A DNA stretch of 38,780 nucleotides, taken from contig CAINDO010000028.1 of NCBI GenBank assembly GCA_903847385.1, forward strand, positions 1 to 38,780, written 5' to 3'. A model generated the notes under the pieces. The model searched no databases, was not told the origin of the DNA, and saw only the letters and a program-made list of their open reading frames with translations. The position numbers and the translations under genes are program-made. The DNA is from an uncultured Myxococcales bacterium. Lineage in GTDB: Bacteria; Myxococcota_A; Bradymonadia; UBA7976; UBA1532. Positions 15,665 to 24,938 of this stretch are shown here, piece by piece. Numbering within the stretch: position 1 is the stretch's first letter; each line of letters begins with the position of its first letter.

Positions 15665-16147
15665 ATGTTTCTTCGTTTGGCCCAGTCCCTCTTCGCCTGC
15701 AGCCTGCTGCTCTCCGCCGCCGCCTGCGGCCCCCGCTACGTCACGGGGACCAAGGTCGAGTACTCCGACGAGAAGGAGGCGGTCGCCGCCGTCGTCGAGC
15801 GCTACCGCGTCGCCCTCGAGCAGCGCGACCCCAACGCGGTGCGTGCCCTCATCAGCAAGTCGTACTACGAGAACGGCAGCACCACGGACGATCCGAACGA
15901 CGACTACGACGCCGCCGGCCTGGAGAAGGTCCTTGGCGAGCTCAAGGGCAGCGTGAAGACCGTCCGGTACTCCATCGAGATCACGGACATCGTGGTCAGC
16001 GAGGAGTACGCGTCCTGCGATTTCGACTACAAGGCCGAGTACCTCTACACGCTCGGTGAGCAGGACCGCTGGGGCACGTCCACGGACAAGAACCGCATGG
16101 CGTTCCGCCTGGAAGACGGCCACTGGCGCATCTCCAGCGGTCTCTGA
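15665..16147 (+). CDS. Small NTF2/SnoaL-like lipoprotein
   Basis: A 160-residue predicted lipoprotein (lipidated Cys21 in SAAAC). The mature part starts with a helix rich in Glu/Ala (KEAVAAVVERYRVALEQRDPNAVRALIS), then alternating strands (VRYSIEITDIVVSEEYASCDFDYKAEYLY) and a C-terminal MAFRLEDGHWRISSGL. This cone-shaped fold is shared by SnoaL/DUF4440-type proteins. It has no evident catalytic residues and is more likely a structural or ligand-binding protein. GGGAGC about 5 bases upstream supports the ATG. The 78-base gap before it contains a consensus -35 TTGACA (15583-15588, over the stop of the preceding gene) but no good -10, so it may be read with that gene. Convergent with the giant repeat protein. 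Confidence 0.75.
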   Translation: MFLRLAQSLFACSLLLSAAACGPRYVTGTKVEYSDEKEAVAAVVERYRVALEQRDPNAVRALISKSYYENGSTTDDPNDDYDAAGLEKVLGELKGSVKTVRYSIEITDIVVSEEYASCDFDYKAEYLYTLGEQDRWGTSTDKNRMAFRLEDGHWRISSGL

Positions 16148-16151
16148 GCCC

Positions 16152-16181
16152 GGCGCTCGCGGCGACCGCGAAGGCGGCGCC
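16152..16181. terminator. Stem-loop between convergent genes
   Basis: GGCGC TCGCGG, loop CGA, CCGCGA, then a 5-base bulge and GCGCC: a hairpin with an inner perfect 6-bp stem and an outer 5-bp stem in the 45-base gap between the lipoprotein stop (16147) and the giant protein's stop (16193). No T tract follows on either strand. Its position fits a shared 3' end for the two transcripts. Confidence 0.35.
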
Positions 16182-16192
16182 CGGCCGTCGTG

Positions 16193-19100
16193 TCAGCCGG
16201 CGTCCGGCAGCGCGCCCAACAACGCGTGGAAGCGCGTGCTGAAGGCGTAACGGTACAGGTCGGCCACCTCGGGGCTGGCCTCCATCAACGCCCGGAACCC
16301 GTCGGGGCCGTTCAGCCGGATCCCGCGGAGGGTCTCGTCCTCGCGCTGCAGCAGCGTGATGGCCCGGGCGAAGTCCCCGGACAGGACGAACGCCACGCGG
16401 TTGGACAGCCGGCGCGTCGCGCCCGCCCACGTCTCGAAGGCCCGCGGCCCCTGCACGCCGACCGGCGCGGCGAAGCTCACGAGCTGGGCCAGGGCGTCCT
16501 CGTCCAGGTTCTCCACCAGGAAATCCGCCCAGAACTCGATCCGCTCGCCCTCGGCTCCGGTGCGGATGGCGAACTCGGCCCCGTCGTCCCCCAGGCCGAG
16601 GGCCATGGCGGCGGCGAAGAGGGCGCGCGCGTCCTCCCAGGGCATCCCGTTGAGGAGCAGGTGGTGGTCCCGCAGCCCTTCGAGCGCGCGGGCGAACTGG
16701 AATCGAAGGTCGCGCGGGTTGTGTCCCTGCACGAGCCCCTGATCGACGACGAGCTCCAGCGGCGAGAGCTGCATCGCCTCGATGCGCGTCTCGTCCGAAC
16801 GCCGCACCCAGACCGCGCAGCGCGGCATCTCGAGCGCGTCGCACACGCCCCAGATCATCTCCAGGACGTGCGGATACTGCTGGTCCGCGGGCTCCACGGG
16901 CTCAGTCTGGCCCGAGAGCAGCGCGTCCAGCGGCGCGTCGATGCGGGCCCAGAGCGCGCGCAGCAGGTTCGCCGTGGCGTTTCTCCATTCGGGCTCGGCG
17001 AGCAGCTCCCCGCGGGTGACCGTATCCAGCACGAGGTGCGGGCGGTCCTCGAGGGGTCCGCCCAAGGACCGCGCCAGCTCGGACTCCTCGCGCGTGGCCT
17101 GCCGGATCAGGTTCAGCAGCCGCAGCGGCGTGACGGCCCAGTGCGGGTGGCCGGCGCTGCGGTAGAGCGTGATCAGGTCGCGCATGGAGTCCGGATCCGC
17201 CGGAACGGCGCGCAGATAGGCCGTGCGGTGTCGGATGGCGCGCTGGAAGTGGGCGACCTCGTCCGGATCGGCGATCCCCTTCTGGGCCAGGGCGCTGTAG
17301 AGCAGCGCGAGCTGCCGCTGGGCGTTCAGATGGTCCGGCGCCGCGGCGTGGAGCTCCTCGAAGACTTCGAGCGCGCCGGCATGGTCGCCACGCGTGAGGA
17401 GCGCCTCGCCCAGCAGCTCCAGCACCGGTACCTTCTCGCGCCCGGCGTGTCCCGTCGCGCCCTGCCAGAGGCCGCGGAGCACGGCCCCGACGTCCACGGA
17501 GGCCTCGACGATGTCGATGGACTCGATCTGCGAGACGTCGACGGACACGTAGGACTCGAGGGAGCCGTCGACCGTGGAGTCCGGGATCTCGGACACGCTC
17601 CCCGTCGGCGCGGCGGCCTCGGCGGCGGGCTCGTTCGGCGCGTTCGCGGCGCCCGGGAGGCTGGCGATCACGCCGCGCACGGCCGTGAGCATCAGGGGCG
17701 AGAGGTCCACGGCGGCCCGGAAGGCCGCCAGGGCCTCGGCGCGGCGCAGGGTCTTCTGCAGCGCCTCGCCCTGCGCGCAGAACAGGTCGGCGCGCTGCAC
17801 CAGATCCGACGTCGTCGGCAGCAGGCGCGACACGAGCGTCAGCACCTGGTCATGCCGCTGCTGGTCGCGGTAGAGCGGCAGGAACCGCGCGAGCAGCACC
17901 GGATCCGCCAGGCCCTCCTGCAGCGCGCGGTCGTAGAAGGTCACCGCGCGCGCTGGTTTGTTCAGGCGCGCCTCGACCACGATGCCGGCGGCGAACCAGG
18001 CGTGTGCCCGGATCCGGGGCTCCTCGGCCACGGCCGCCAGCTTCTCTCGAATCCGGACCGATGCCTCCCAATGCCCGGCCCGCTCCTGCAGGTTCGCCAT
18101 GGCCTCGAGGGCGTCGATGCGCGTCACGGGCTCCTGGGCGGCGGCCTCGAAGGCACGCAGGGCGCGCTCCTCGTCGTTGGTCGCGGCGAACGCGCGGGCG
18201 CGCCGCATCATCTCCAGCGCCTTGTGCACGCCGGGTTCGGTGCCCTCGGGCGCCGGCGGCAGGTTGGGCAGCAGGCGGTAGACGGCGGCGGCCTCGGCCA
18301 GCTCGGCGTCCCGGTACAGGACGTCCGCCAGCAGGTGGCCGACGTCCTCGCGCTCCGGGGCCCGCTTCCAGGCGTCCCGCAGCATCGTCAAGGCGCGGGT
18401 CTCGTCGCCGGCGTCCAGGGCCTGCCGCGCCCGGAACATCTGCAGTTGCACGAGCAGCGGCGTGGCCCGCGCGACGATGGCGTCCGGCCCCGCCCCGGGG
18501 ATGGGCGGCGGGCGGTGGTCGAGCCGGGACATCAGGCGCCCGGCCAGCTCCTCGATGGCGAAGGCGTCGCCGCGGGTCAGGGCCAGCGCGGCCAGACCCT
18601 CGGTGGCCTCGAGGGACTTGGGGTCCACGGCGAGCGCCTCGGCGAAGCGGCTCTCCGCCGCCTGCGGGTCCTGCCGCCGGTCTCGGTGGAGCACGGCGAG
18701 CTCGCACAGGAGCGTCCCACGCTCGACCGGCGAGACCGTGGCCTGAATCCGCTGCACGAGCTGACCGGCGAGGAGATCCCAGTCGCGACGGCGCGCGGCG
18801 AACTCGCGCACGGCCTGCTCGGCGGTCTCGTCGTGGGGGTCGAGCAGGAGCACCTGCTGCCAGAGCGCGATGGCCAGCTCCGGCGCGTCCAGCGACTCGA
18901 GCAGACGCGCCCCCTCGGCCAGCCGCCCGAGCTGCGCCATGGGCATCGGGTTGGCCCGGACCTGGGCCTGGATGGCCGCGAGCAGCGGCCCCGTGGCCTG
19001 CGACCGCACGGCCAGGTCCCGCAATCGCCCGACGAGCTCCGGGTGGTCGGGCAGGTCCCGCAGCGCCCGCTGGATGGTCTCCAGCGCGGCGGCGACGTCT

Positions 19101-22100
19101 CCCTGACGCTCGGACTGGACCTCGGCCAGCCGCAGCGCCCAGGCGGCCTGCGTGGCCTCGGGGGCGCCGGCCGGCTCCGTGTCGACGACGGGCGGTCCGT
19201 GCCGCTCCAGCAGCGCGACGACCTCGGACCAGCGCTTCTCGGCGTCGGCCAGCACGAGGACCTCGCGGGCGACGGCCACGTCCGTGGGCGTCAGCTCCAG
19301 GGCGCGCGCCAGCAGCGTGCGGGCCTTCTTGCGGTTCTGGAACCGGTCCCGAGCGACGCGCCCAGCCAGGAGCAGGACCGGCGACTGCACGGCCCCCTCG
19401 GTGGCCGCGAGCGTGCGATCGGCGCAGACGAGCAGCTCCTCGTGCTCGGGCTGACCCTCGGCGAGTCGCGCCATCTCGAAGAGGACGTCCGTGGCCTCGG
19501 GCGTGTCCTGCGCGAGGCGCGACAACACGCGGAAGGCCTCGCGCGGGCTCTGCAGCTCCTTCTCCAGGAGCGCGGCCTTTCGGCGCAACACGGGCCCGCG
19601 GGCCTCGACGGGGAGCACGCGCGCCCGCGCCTCCAGCGCATCGGACAGCGCGCCGAACTCACCGCGGGCGGCCAGGAGCTCGGCCAGAGCTTCGTGGGCC
19701 GCAGCGTCCGACGGTCGCTGCGCCAGGATGCGCGCACACATCTGCTCGGCCTTGCGGGGCTGCGCCAGGGCGCCTCGATACAGGCCCACGAGCTCGTGCA
19801 TCGCCGCGATGCGGGCGTCCTCCAGACCGCGGCCCAGGCGCCCCTCCAGGTGGCTCGCCAGACCTTCCCAGTCCTCGTTCTCGCGCAGCAGGCGCCCCAG
19901 CGAGGTCGCCGCCAGGTCGTCCCCGGGCTCGAGCTCGACCACGTGCCGCAGAATCCGCGCCGCGCCGGCGCGGTCGCCGTGCTCGCCGAGCAGCGTCGCG
20001 GCCTCGCGATACAGGCGCAGGCGGGCGTGGGGCTCGTCCGCCCAGCCGGCCTCTTCCTCGAAGGCCGCCGCCAGCTCCTTCAAACGCCCGAGCTCGCCGG
20101 CCAGGCGACGCATCGCCGCGTGCGTGGTCTCGTTCCAGGTCTCCAGGGCGAACGCGCGCCGCAGCGTGTCCATCGCCTTCTCGGGCTGACCCAGCTTGCG
20201 CTCCTGGATGCGGGCGACGTCGTGCAGGAGCGTGATCTTCAGCCACGTCTCCTCGGCGTCCTTGGCCTTCAGTTCGAACACCCGCACGATGAAGTCCCAG
20301 GCTCCGTGCGCCTCGGCGAGCCGCCACGCCTCGGTCCGGGTGGCCTCGTCCTCGGGCTCGAGCTGGAGCGCGATCAGGTACTGCTCGAAGGCGCGCTCCC
20401 AGTCCTCGCCCTTCGTCTCCAGCAGGCGGGCGAGCTCGTGGATCGTCGCCAGCCGGGCCGAGGTCTGCGTCTGCTTCTGCCAGCGATCGCGGTAGAGCTC
20501 GGACAGGGCGTCCCAGAGACGATGCGTCTGCGCCAGGCGGGCGAGCTCGGGGAGCACCGCCCCTTCGGACGCGCCGGACTTGAGCGCCTGCGCGTAGGTC
20601 TCGAACGCGCGCTGCGGCTCACCCAGATGGCGGTCCATGATCGCCGCGGTCCGCAGAAGCAGCGCGGCGCGGACCTCGCGGTCGATCACACCCTTCATCA
20701 GCAGGGCGCAGGCGTCGATCAGCTCACCCCAGGCGCCCGTCGCCTCACAGACGCGGCCGTACTCGTCCAGCACGCGGCCCTCGCGGGGCAGCATCTCGAA
20801 GGCCTTCTTGAGCAGCTCGCGGGCCTTGTCCGGGGCGCGCAGGCGCTCCTCGGCCACGCGGGACTGCTGCACCAGGACCTCGATCTGCTCCTCGCGGGTC
20901 GTCGCGCGCTCCCGCGCCACCTCGAGCACGCGGATGTAGCGGTCCCAGAGGCCCGCGGCCTCGGCCAGCCGCCCCATCTCGCGCAGCATCTCCGGGTCGG
21001 CCTCGCCCGTGAGCTTGAACGCGCGCCACCAGCACTCGAAGGCCTCGGGCAGGTCGCGTCGGTGCGTCTCGATGAGCTTGGCCGCCTCGACCAGTCGATC
21101 GATGCGGGCCTCGTCGTCCTCGGCCAGATCCAGCAGCGCGCGGAGCACCCGCACCAGGTCGTTCGGCCGCGCGAGATCGGCGTACAGGTCGCGCAGCGCC
21201 TCGAGCGCCTCGACGTCCCGCGGGTCCGCCGCGGCGACGCGTTCCCAGACGAGCGCGGCGTTCGCCTGCTCACCGAGGCCCTCGTCGAGGCGTGCGGCCA
21301 GGTGTTTCTCCAGGCCGATGCGCTCGATGCCCGCGGGCACGAGCTGGAGCTCGGCCTCCAACACCCGGCAGAGCATCCAGTCGTCGTGCCGCAGCCCCGC
21401 CAACCGCTTCATCTCCTCGAGGATCTCGCGATCCCGGGGGAAGTCCTGGTTGATCAGGCGCCAGGTGTCGACGGCGGCGGCCAGATCGGCGTTCGCCTCG
21501 TGGGCCCGCGCCTGCCGCTCGCGGAGCGCCCGCGCCTCGATGGGGTTGCGCGCCTGGGCGGCCAGGATCTGCAGGTTCGCGGCGGCGGCGTCCCAGTCGC
21601 CTCGCGCCTCGGCGTGGCGAACCAGGGCGGCGGCGGCCTCGGCGTCCGTCGGCGCCAGGGCCTGCACGCGCAGCCAGTCGTTCGTGGCGCCCGGGTCCTC
21701 CGACGACTCCGTCCGCCCGGCGATCTGCTGCGCCAGGGCCAGCGCCTCGACGGGGTCGAGCGTGGCGCACCGCTGGCGGGCCAGCACGACGAACTCGGGC
21801 CAGCGCTCGTCCATCTCGTAGAGCCGCAGGCGCTCGTCGATGGCCTCCTCGTCCTCGGGCAGCAGCGCGGAGATCCGCTCCCAACACGCCGCCGAGCGGG
21901 CGAGATCGGCCAGGCGAAGCTCGATCTGGACGGCGGCCTCGCGGAGCAGCGCGATCTGGACCTCGGGGGACGCCGCGGCCTCGATCCGCCGCTCGAGCGT
22001 CGCGATCTGGGCGTCGATGTCCTGGCGTGTCGCGTGGATGCCCTGGAGGTAGCGCAACGCCTCGTCGTCCGCCGGCTCGTGGCCCAGGACGGCCTCCCAG

Positions 22101-24853
22101 GCGGCGATGGCGGCGTCCAGCTCACCGGGCGTCTGCGTGAGCAGAACCGCGCGCTCCCGCAGGAACGGCACGGCGGCCACCCCGGGCGTGCGCTGCGCCC
22201 GCACGGCCAGGCTCACGATCAGGTCCCGCGTGCGGTCCTGTGTGCGCAGCAGGTCGATGAGGCGGTCCACCGCGTCCACCGTCTGCGGACGCAGCGCCAC
22301 CAGGCGGCGCAGGCCGTTCTCCAGCGCGGCGGGCACGAGGGGCGTGCGACCGGCTTCGAGCACGAGGCGCTCGGCCAGACCGATGGCGATCTCACCCTCG
22401 GCCTCGGCCAGTTCGAGCCCGAGGAGATCCAGCTCGCCTTCGCGATCGCCCGTGGACTGGTAGAGCCGGTAGAGGGCGTCCCGCGCGTCCTCGTTCCGTG
22501 TGGCCTCCCACAGGTTGCGGACGTAGACCGCCGCGCCGCGGACATCCCCGAGGCGCTGCTCGACCAGGGCGGCGAGGTCCACCCAGATCTCGTGGAGCTG
22601 GTCGTCCCGGCCCTCGGACACGCAGGTCTCCGCCGCGGCATCCAGGTACTCGCGCAGCTCGCCCCAGGCCTGGCGGCGGGTCAGCCAGTCGCGCATCCAG
22701 GGCAACGAGACGGGATCGGCGGGGCGGTCGGCGAGGAGCGTGCGGTGGCAGTCCGCCGCCGAGTCCATGTCGCCCAGAGAGCGCTCGTAGACGGCCGCCA
22801 GCTCACGGAGCGCGGCGTCGTGGTCCAGCTCGGGCAACGGCACCATCTGACCGGCGGCGATGCGCGCCAGGACCTCGGCCAGGGGCAAGGGATCGTCGGC
22901 GCCGCGAGCCGCCGCGACCAGCTCGCGGCACACGTCCGTGTCCTGGGGAGCCAGCGAGGCGGCCGTGCGAAGCAGATCCCGCGCCCGGACAGGCTGGGCC
23001 AGTCGCCCGCCGAAGAGGGCCGCGGCGCGCCGCAGCGCGGCGACCCGGACCGGCAGGGAAAAAGGGCGGGTCGCGGCCGAAGCCAGCCACGTGGCGAGCT
23101 CCGGCACCCCGGCGGCGCCGTGCTGCTCCAGGCGCTCGGTGACACGCACGAACAGCGGCTCGTCCTCGGGGGCGAGCTCCGAGGCCTCGCGGAGAACGGC
23201 CATTCCCTCGGCGGGCTGTTCGCGAAGTTCGATGAGCAGCGCCGCGAGCTCCGTCAGCAGGCGGGCGGCCTCCGTCGCCCCTTCCCCGCCGGCGCGCTCG
23301 CGCAGCGACCGGGCGATCTCGGCGAACGTCGTGTCGTCCCGGACGAGGTCGCGCAGCAGCGCCATCGCCGCGTCGCCGCCGCCGTCCGCGAGGGCGGCGC
23401 GCACCGACTCGTAGGCGCCCCGAGCGTCGCCCAGGCTGCGATGCCGCACGCGACCCTGCTCGATGAGGAGACGCCGCCGTACGACGGCGTCCTCGGTCAC
23501 TCGCACCTGCAGACCGAGCAGGCGGTCGACCATCGGCCAGTCTTCGCGGCGCCGGTAGAGGCGCTCGCCGGCGGCCAGGTAGCGGGCCTCCTTCGGTCGG
23601 AGTTTGAAGGCCTGCAGGTAGTGCTGCATGGCCCGCTCGAGATCGTCCAGGCGGGTCTCGAGGATCTCCCCCGCCCGGAACAGATGCTCACCGCGCTCGG
23701 CGTCGTCGGCGGTCAGCGCGGCCTCGCCCTCGTGCACCTGCACCAGGGCCCGCCACATGCCGAAGCGGCCGAAGAGCGTGATCATGGTGGCCGCAGCGCC
23801 CTGCACGCCCTCGGCCCCGACGCGCCGCATGCCCGCCGCGAAGGCGCCCGGCTCGCCGCCCTGGTCTTCCAGACCCTGGCGGTACAGGTCGAACGCGCGG
23901 CCCGGATCGAGCAGCTGGTACTCGGCATGCTCGGCCATGCGCAGCAGGAGCGCCGGTCGCTCTCGCGCGCCCGCGCCGCTCAGGCGGGCGGTCATCACCT
24001 CGTGCACGCGGTCGGCGCGGCCCAGGCGCTCGTAGATCTGCTCGAGCGTCGCGGCGACCTCGGGCACGTGACCCCACCGCGAGAGCGTCGCGCTCAAGCG
24101 CGCCTCGACGCTGGTGGCCAGGTCCGGATCGAGGACGAGCGCCTCGTAGGCGTGCACCGCGGCCTCGACGGGCTGCGCGGCCCGGTCGCCGCAGAGGGTC
24201 GACGCGTCGAGCAGCAACGCGGCCTTGGCCTTCAAATCCCGCACGTGAGCCGCACCACGCGTGAGGACCAGCACGGCCTCCTGCGGGCGGCCGGCCGCCG
24301 TCTCCAGGCGAGCCGTGGCCGTGACGGCCTCGGTGTCCTCGGGCGTGTGCGCGAGTTGAAGGTGCAGTTGCTCGAGCACGGCCTCGGTCTGTGCGGGCTG
24401 GGCGTCCATCGCCGCGGCGAGCAGGTACTCGCGGGCCAGCGGCGCGTCGCCCAGGCGCGTGCGGGTGAGCTCGGCGGCCTCGAGGAAGAGCCCCGTGCGC
24501 TCGCCGGGATCGGGCATGACCTCGGCCTGCTTCACCAGCACGGTGACGACGTCCACCCAGCGCTCGGCGGCCGAAAGTGCGCCGACGAAGTGCGCGACGA
24601 TGTGGATGTCGCCGGACTCGCGCACGAGCGCGGCCAGGCGGCCGAGGGCGGCCTGCGCCGTCGCGGGGCTCTGCCGGACCGAGTCGGCGTAGTGCTTCGA
24701 GGCCGTGACCGGGTCGCCCAGGTTCTGGCGGAAGACGTCGCCGATCTCGAGCAGTTTGGCGGCGCGCGCGATCGGGTCGACCAGGCGGTCCACCTCGGCG
24801 AGGAGCACCCCCGCCACCTGTCGCCAGCGCCCGCTTTCCCCGGTCGAAGCCAT
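16193..24853 (-). CDS. Giant (2886-residue) TPR-like helical-repeat protein
   Basis: A cytoplasmic protein with no signal peptide or membrane segment. Almost the whole chain is helical repeats whose recurring core is LG-x-P-x-KA followed by a helix, P-x-D, then L-x-x-L and a W-containing helix. In the part encoded around 19.6-20.2 kb, three successive anchors (LGQPEKA, HGDRAGA, LAQPRKA and onward to LQSPREA) are each 71 residues apart, that is two helical hairpins per unit; some other units are longer. An acidic Ser/Asp/Glu linker (SVSEIPDSTVDGSLESYVSV) near residues 2400-2450 leads to a distinct C-terminal region of about 430 residues with further repeats and a mixed domain. Very large TPR proteins such as AgmK/GltI act in gliding-motility complexes of Myxococcus; orthology here is not shown. 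ATG at 24853 follows a -10-like TACATT by 8 bases. It is probably a multi-protein scaffold; no enzyme motif seen. Confidence 0.9.
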   Translation of the reverse strand: MASTGESGRWRQVAGVLLAEVDRLVDPIARAAKLLEIGDVFRQNLGDPVTASKHYADSVRQSPATAQAALGRLAALVRESGDIHIVAHFVGALSAAERWVDVVTVLVKQAEVMPDPGERTGLFLEAAELTRTRLGDAPLAREYLLAAAMDAQPAQTEAVLEQLHLQLAHTPEDTEAVTATARLETAAGRPQEAVLVLTRGAAHVRDLKAKAALLLDASTLCGDRAAQPVEAAVHAYEALVLDPDLATSVEARLSATLSRWGHVPEVAATLEQIYERLGRADRVHEVMTARLSGAGARERPALLLRMAEHAEYQLLDPGRAFDLYRQGLEDQGGEPGAFAAGMRRVGAEGVQGAAATMITLFGRFGMWRALVQVHEGEAALTADDAERGEHLFRAGEILETRLDDLERAMQHYLQAFKLRPKEARYLAAGERLYRRREDWPMVDRLLGLQVRVTEDAVVRRRLLIEQGRVRHRSLGDARGAYESVRAALADGGGDAAMALLRDLVRDDTTFAEIARSLRERAGGEGATEAARLLTELAALLIELREQPAEGMAVLREASELAPEDEPLFVRVTERLEQHGAAGVPELATWLASAATRPFSLPVRVAALRRAAALFGGRLAQPVRARDLLRTAASLAPQDTDVCRELVAAARGADDPLPLAEVLARIAAGQMVPLPELDHDAALRELAAVYERSLGDMDSAADCHRTLLADRPADPVSLPWMRDWLTRRQAWGELREYLDAAAETCVSEGRDDQLHEIWVDLAALVEQRLGDVRGAAVYVRNLWEATRNEDARDALYRLYQSTGDREGELDLLGLELAEAEGEIAIGLAERLVLEAGRTPLVPAALENGLRRLVALRPQTVDAVDRLIDLLRTQDRTRDLIVSLAVRAQRTPGVAAVPFLRERAVLLTQTPGELDAAIAAWEAVLGHEPADDEALRYLQGIHATRQDIDAQIATLERRIEAAASPEVQIALLREAAVQIELRLADLARSAACWERISALLPEDEEAIDERLRLYEMDERWPEFVVLARQRCATLDPVEALALAQQIAGRTESSEDPGATNDWLRVQALAPTDAEAAAALVRHAEARGDWDAAAANLQILAAQARNPIEARALRERQARAHEANADLAAAVDTWRLINQDFPRDREILEEMKRLAGLRHDDWMLCRVLEAELQLVPAGIERIGLEKHLAARLDEGLGEQANAALVWERVAAADPRDVEALEALRDLYADLARPNDLVRVLRALLDLAEDDEARIDRLVEAAKLIETHRRDLPEAFECWWRAFKLTGEADPEMLREMGRLAEAAGLWDRYIRVLEVARERATTREEQIEVLVQQSRVAEERLRAPDKARELLKKAFEMLPREGRVLDEYGRVCEATGAWGELIDACALLMKGVIDREVRAALLLRTAAIMDRHLGEPQRAFETYAQALKSGASEGAVLPELARLAQTHRLWDALSELYRDRWQKQTQTSARLATIHELARLLETKGEDWERAFEQYLIALQLEPEDEATRTEAWRLAEAHGAWDFIVRVFELKAKDAEETWLKITLLHDVARIQERKLGQPEKAMDTLRRAFALETWNETTHAAMRRLAGELGRLKELAAAFEEEAGWADEPHARLRLYREAATLLGEHGDRAGAARILRHVVELEPGDDLAATSLGRLLRENEDWEGLASHLEGRLGRGLEDARIAAMHELVGLYRGALAQPRKAEQMCARILAQRPSDAAAHEALAELLAARGEFGALSDALEARARVLPVEARGPVLRRKAALLEKELQSPREAFRVLSRLAQDTPEATDVLFEMARLAEGQPEHEELLVCADRTLAATEGAVQSPVLLLAGRVARDRFQNRKKARTLLARALELTPTDVAVAREVLVLADAEKRWSEVVALLERHGPPVVDTEPAGAPEATQAAWALRLAEVQSERQGDVAAALETIQRALRDLPDHPELVGRLRDLAVRSQATGPLLAAIQAQVRANPMPMAQLGRLAEGARLLESLDAPELAIALWQQVLLLDPHDETAEQAVREFAARRRDWDLLAGQLVQRIQATVSPVERGTLLCELAVLHRDRRQDPQAAESRFAEALAVDPKSLEATEGLAALALTRGDAFAIEELAGRLMSRLDHRPPPIPGAGPDAIVARATPLLVQLQMFRARQALDAGDETRALTMLRDAWKRAPEREDVGHLLADVLYRDAELAEAAAVYRLLPNLPPAPEGTEPGVHKALEMMRRARAFAATNDEERALRAFEAAAQEPVTRIDALEAMANLQERAGHWEASVRIREKLAAVAEEPRIRAHAWFAAGIVVEARLNKPARAVTFYDRALQEGLADPVLLARFLPLYRDQQRHDQVLTLVSRLLPTTSDLVQRADLFCAQGEALQKTLRRAEALAAFRAAVDLSPLMLTAVRGVIASLPGAANAPNEPAAEAAAPTGSVSEIPDSTVDGSLESYVSVDVSQIESIDIVEASVDVGAVLRGLWQGATGHAGREKVPVLELLGEALLTRGDHAGALEVFEELHAAAPDHLNAQRQLALLYSALAQKGIADPDEVAHFQRAIRHRTAYLRAVPADPDSMRDLITLYRSAGHPHWAVTPLRLLNLIRQATREESELARSLGGPLEDRPHLVLDTVTRGELLAEPEWRNATANLLRALWARIDAPLDALLSGQTEPVEPADQQYPHVLEMIWGVCDALEMPRCAVWVRRSDETRIEAMQLSPLELVVDQGLVQGHNPRDLRFQFARALEGLRDHHLLLNGMPWEDARALFAAAMALGLGDDGAEFAIRTGAEGERIEFWADFLVENLDEDALAQLVSFAAPVGVQGPRAFETWAGATRRLSNRVAFVLSGDFARAITLLQREDETLRGIRLNGPDGFRALMEASPEVADLYRYAFSTRFHALLGALPDAG

Positions 24854-24861
24854 CGGCGGGT

Positions 24862-24893
24862 AATGTAATCGCGGTCACCCCGGCCCGGTGCAA
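24862..24893 (-). promoter_or_regulatory. Putative promoter of the giant repeat protein
   Basis: On the minus strand TACATT (24867-24862) ends 8 bases before the ATG at 24853, in an AT-rich island (TAATGTAATC on the plus strand). TTGCAC (24893-24888) is a plausible -35, but the spacer is 20 bases, longer than ideal; ATTACA two bases upstream would give 18. The position relative to the ATG matches the other near-leaderless genes. Confidence 0.4.
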
Positions 24894-24900
24894 GAAAATG

Positions 24901-24929
24901 GTGGAATCGGGAGGCCCACTCGGTACCCT
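24901..24929 (+). promoter_or_regulatory. Weak putative promoter of the M16-like lipoprotein operon
   Basis: TACCCT (24924-24929) ends 9 bases before the ATG at 24939, with GTGGAA (24901-24906) 17 bases upstream. Both boxes are poor matches to consensus. The call rests mainly on the -10-to-ATG distance shared with other genes here and on the divergent layout with the giant-protein promoter. Confidence 0.25.
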
Positions 24930-24938
24930 GCGGCCCGC

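Noticed and set aside
13274-16123. Long minus-strand open frame upstream of and in frame with the PilZ gene.
   Set aside because: It lies opposite the gluzincin fusion and the NTF2-like lipoprotein, both with clear motifs on the plus strand; the extra minus-strand sequence has no domain character.
16190-24868. A continuous open frame on the plus strand, almost exactly coextensive with the giant minus-strand gene.
   Set aside because: Its translation is rich in Arg, Gly, Gln and His without repeat or domain logic, while the minus strand gives regular TPR-like repeats. Lack of stops follows from the extreme GC third-position bias of the real gene.
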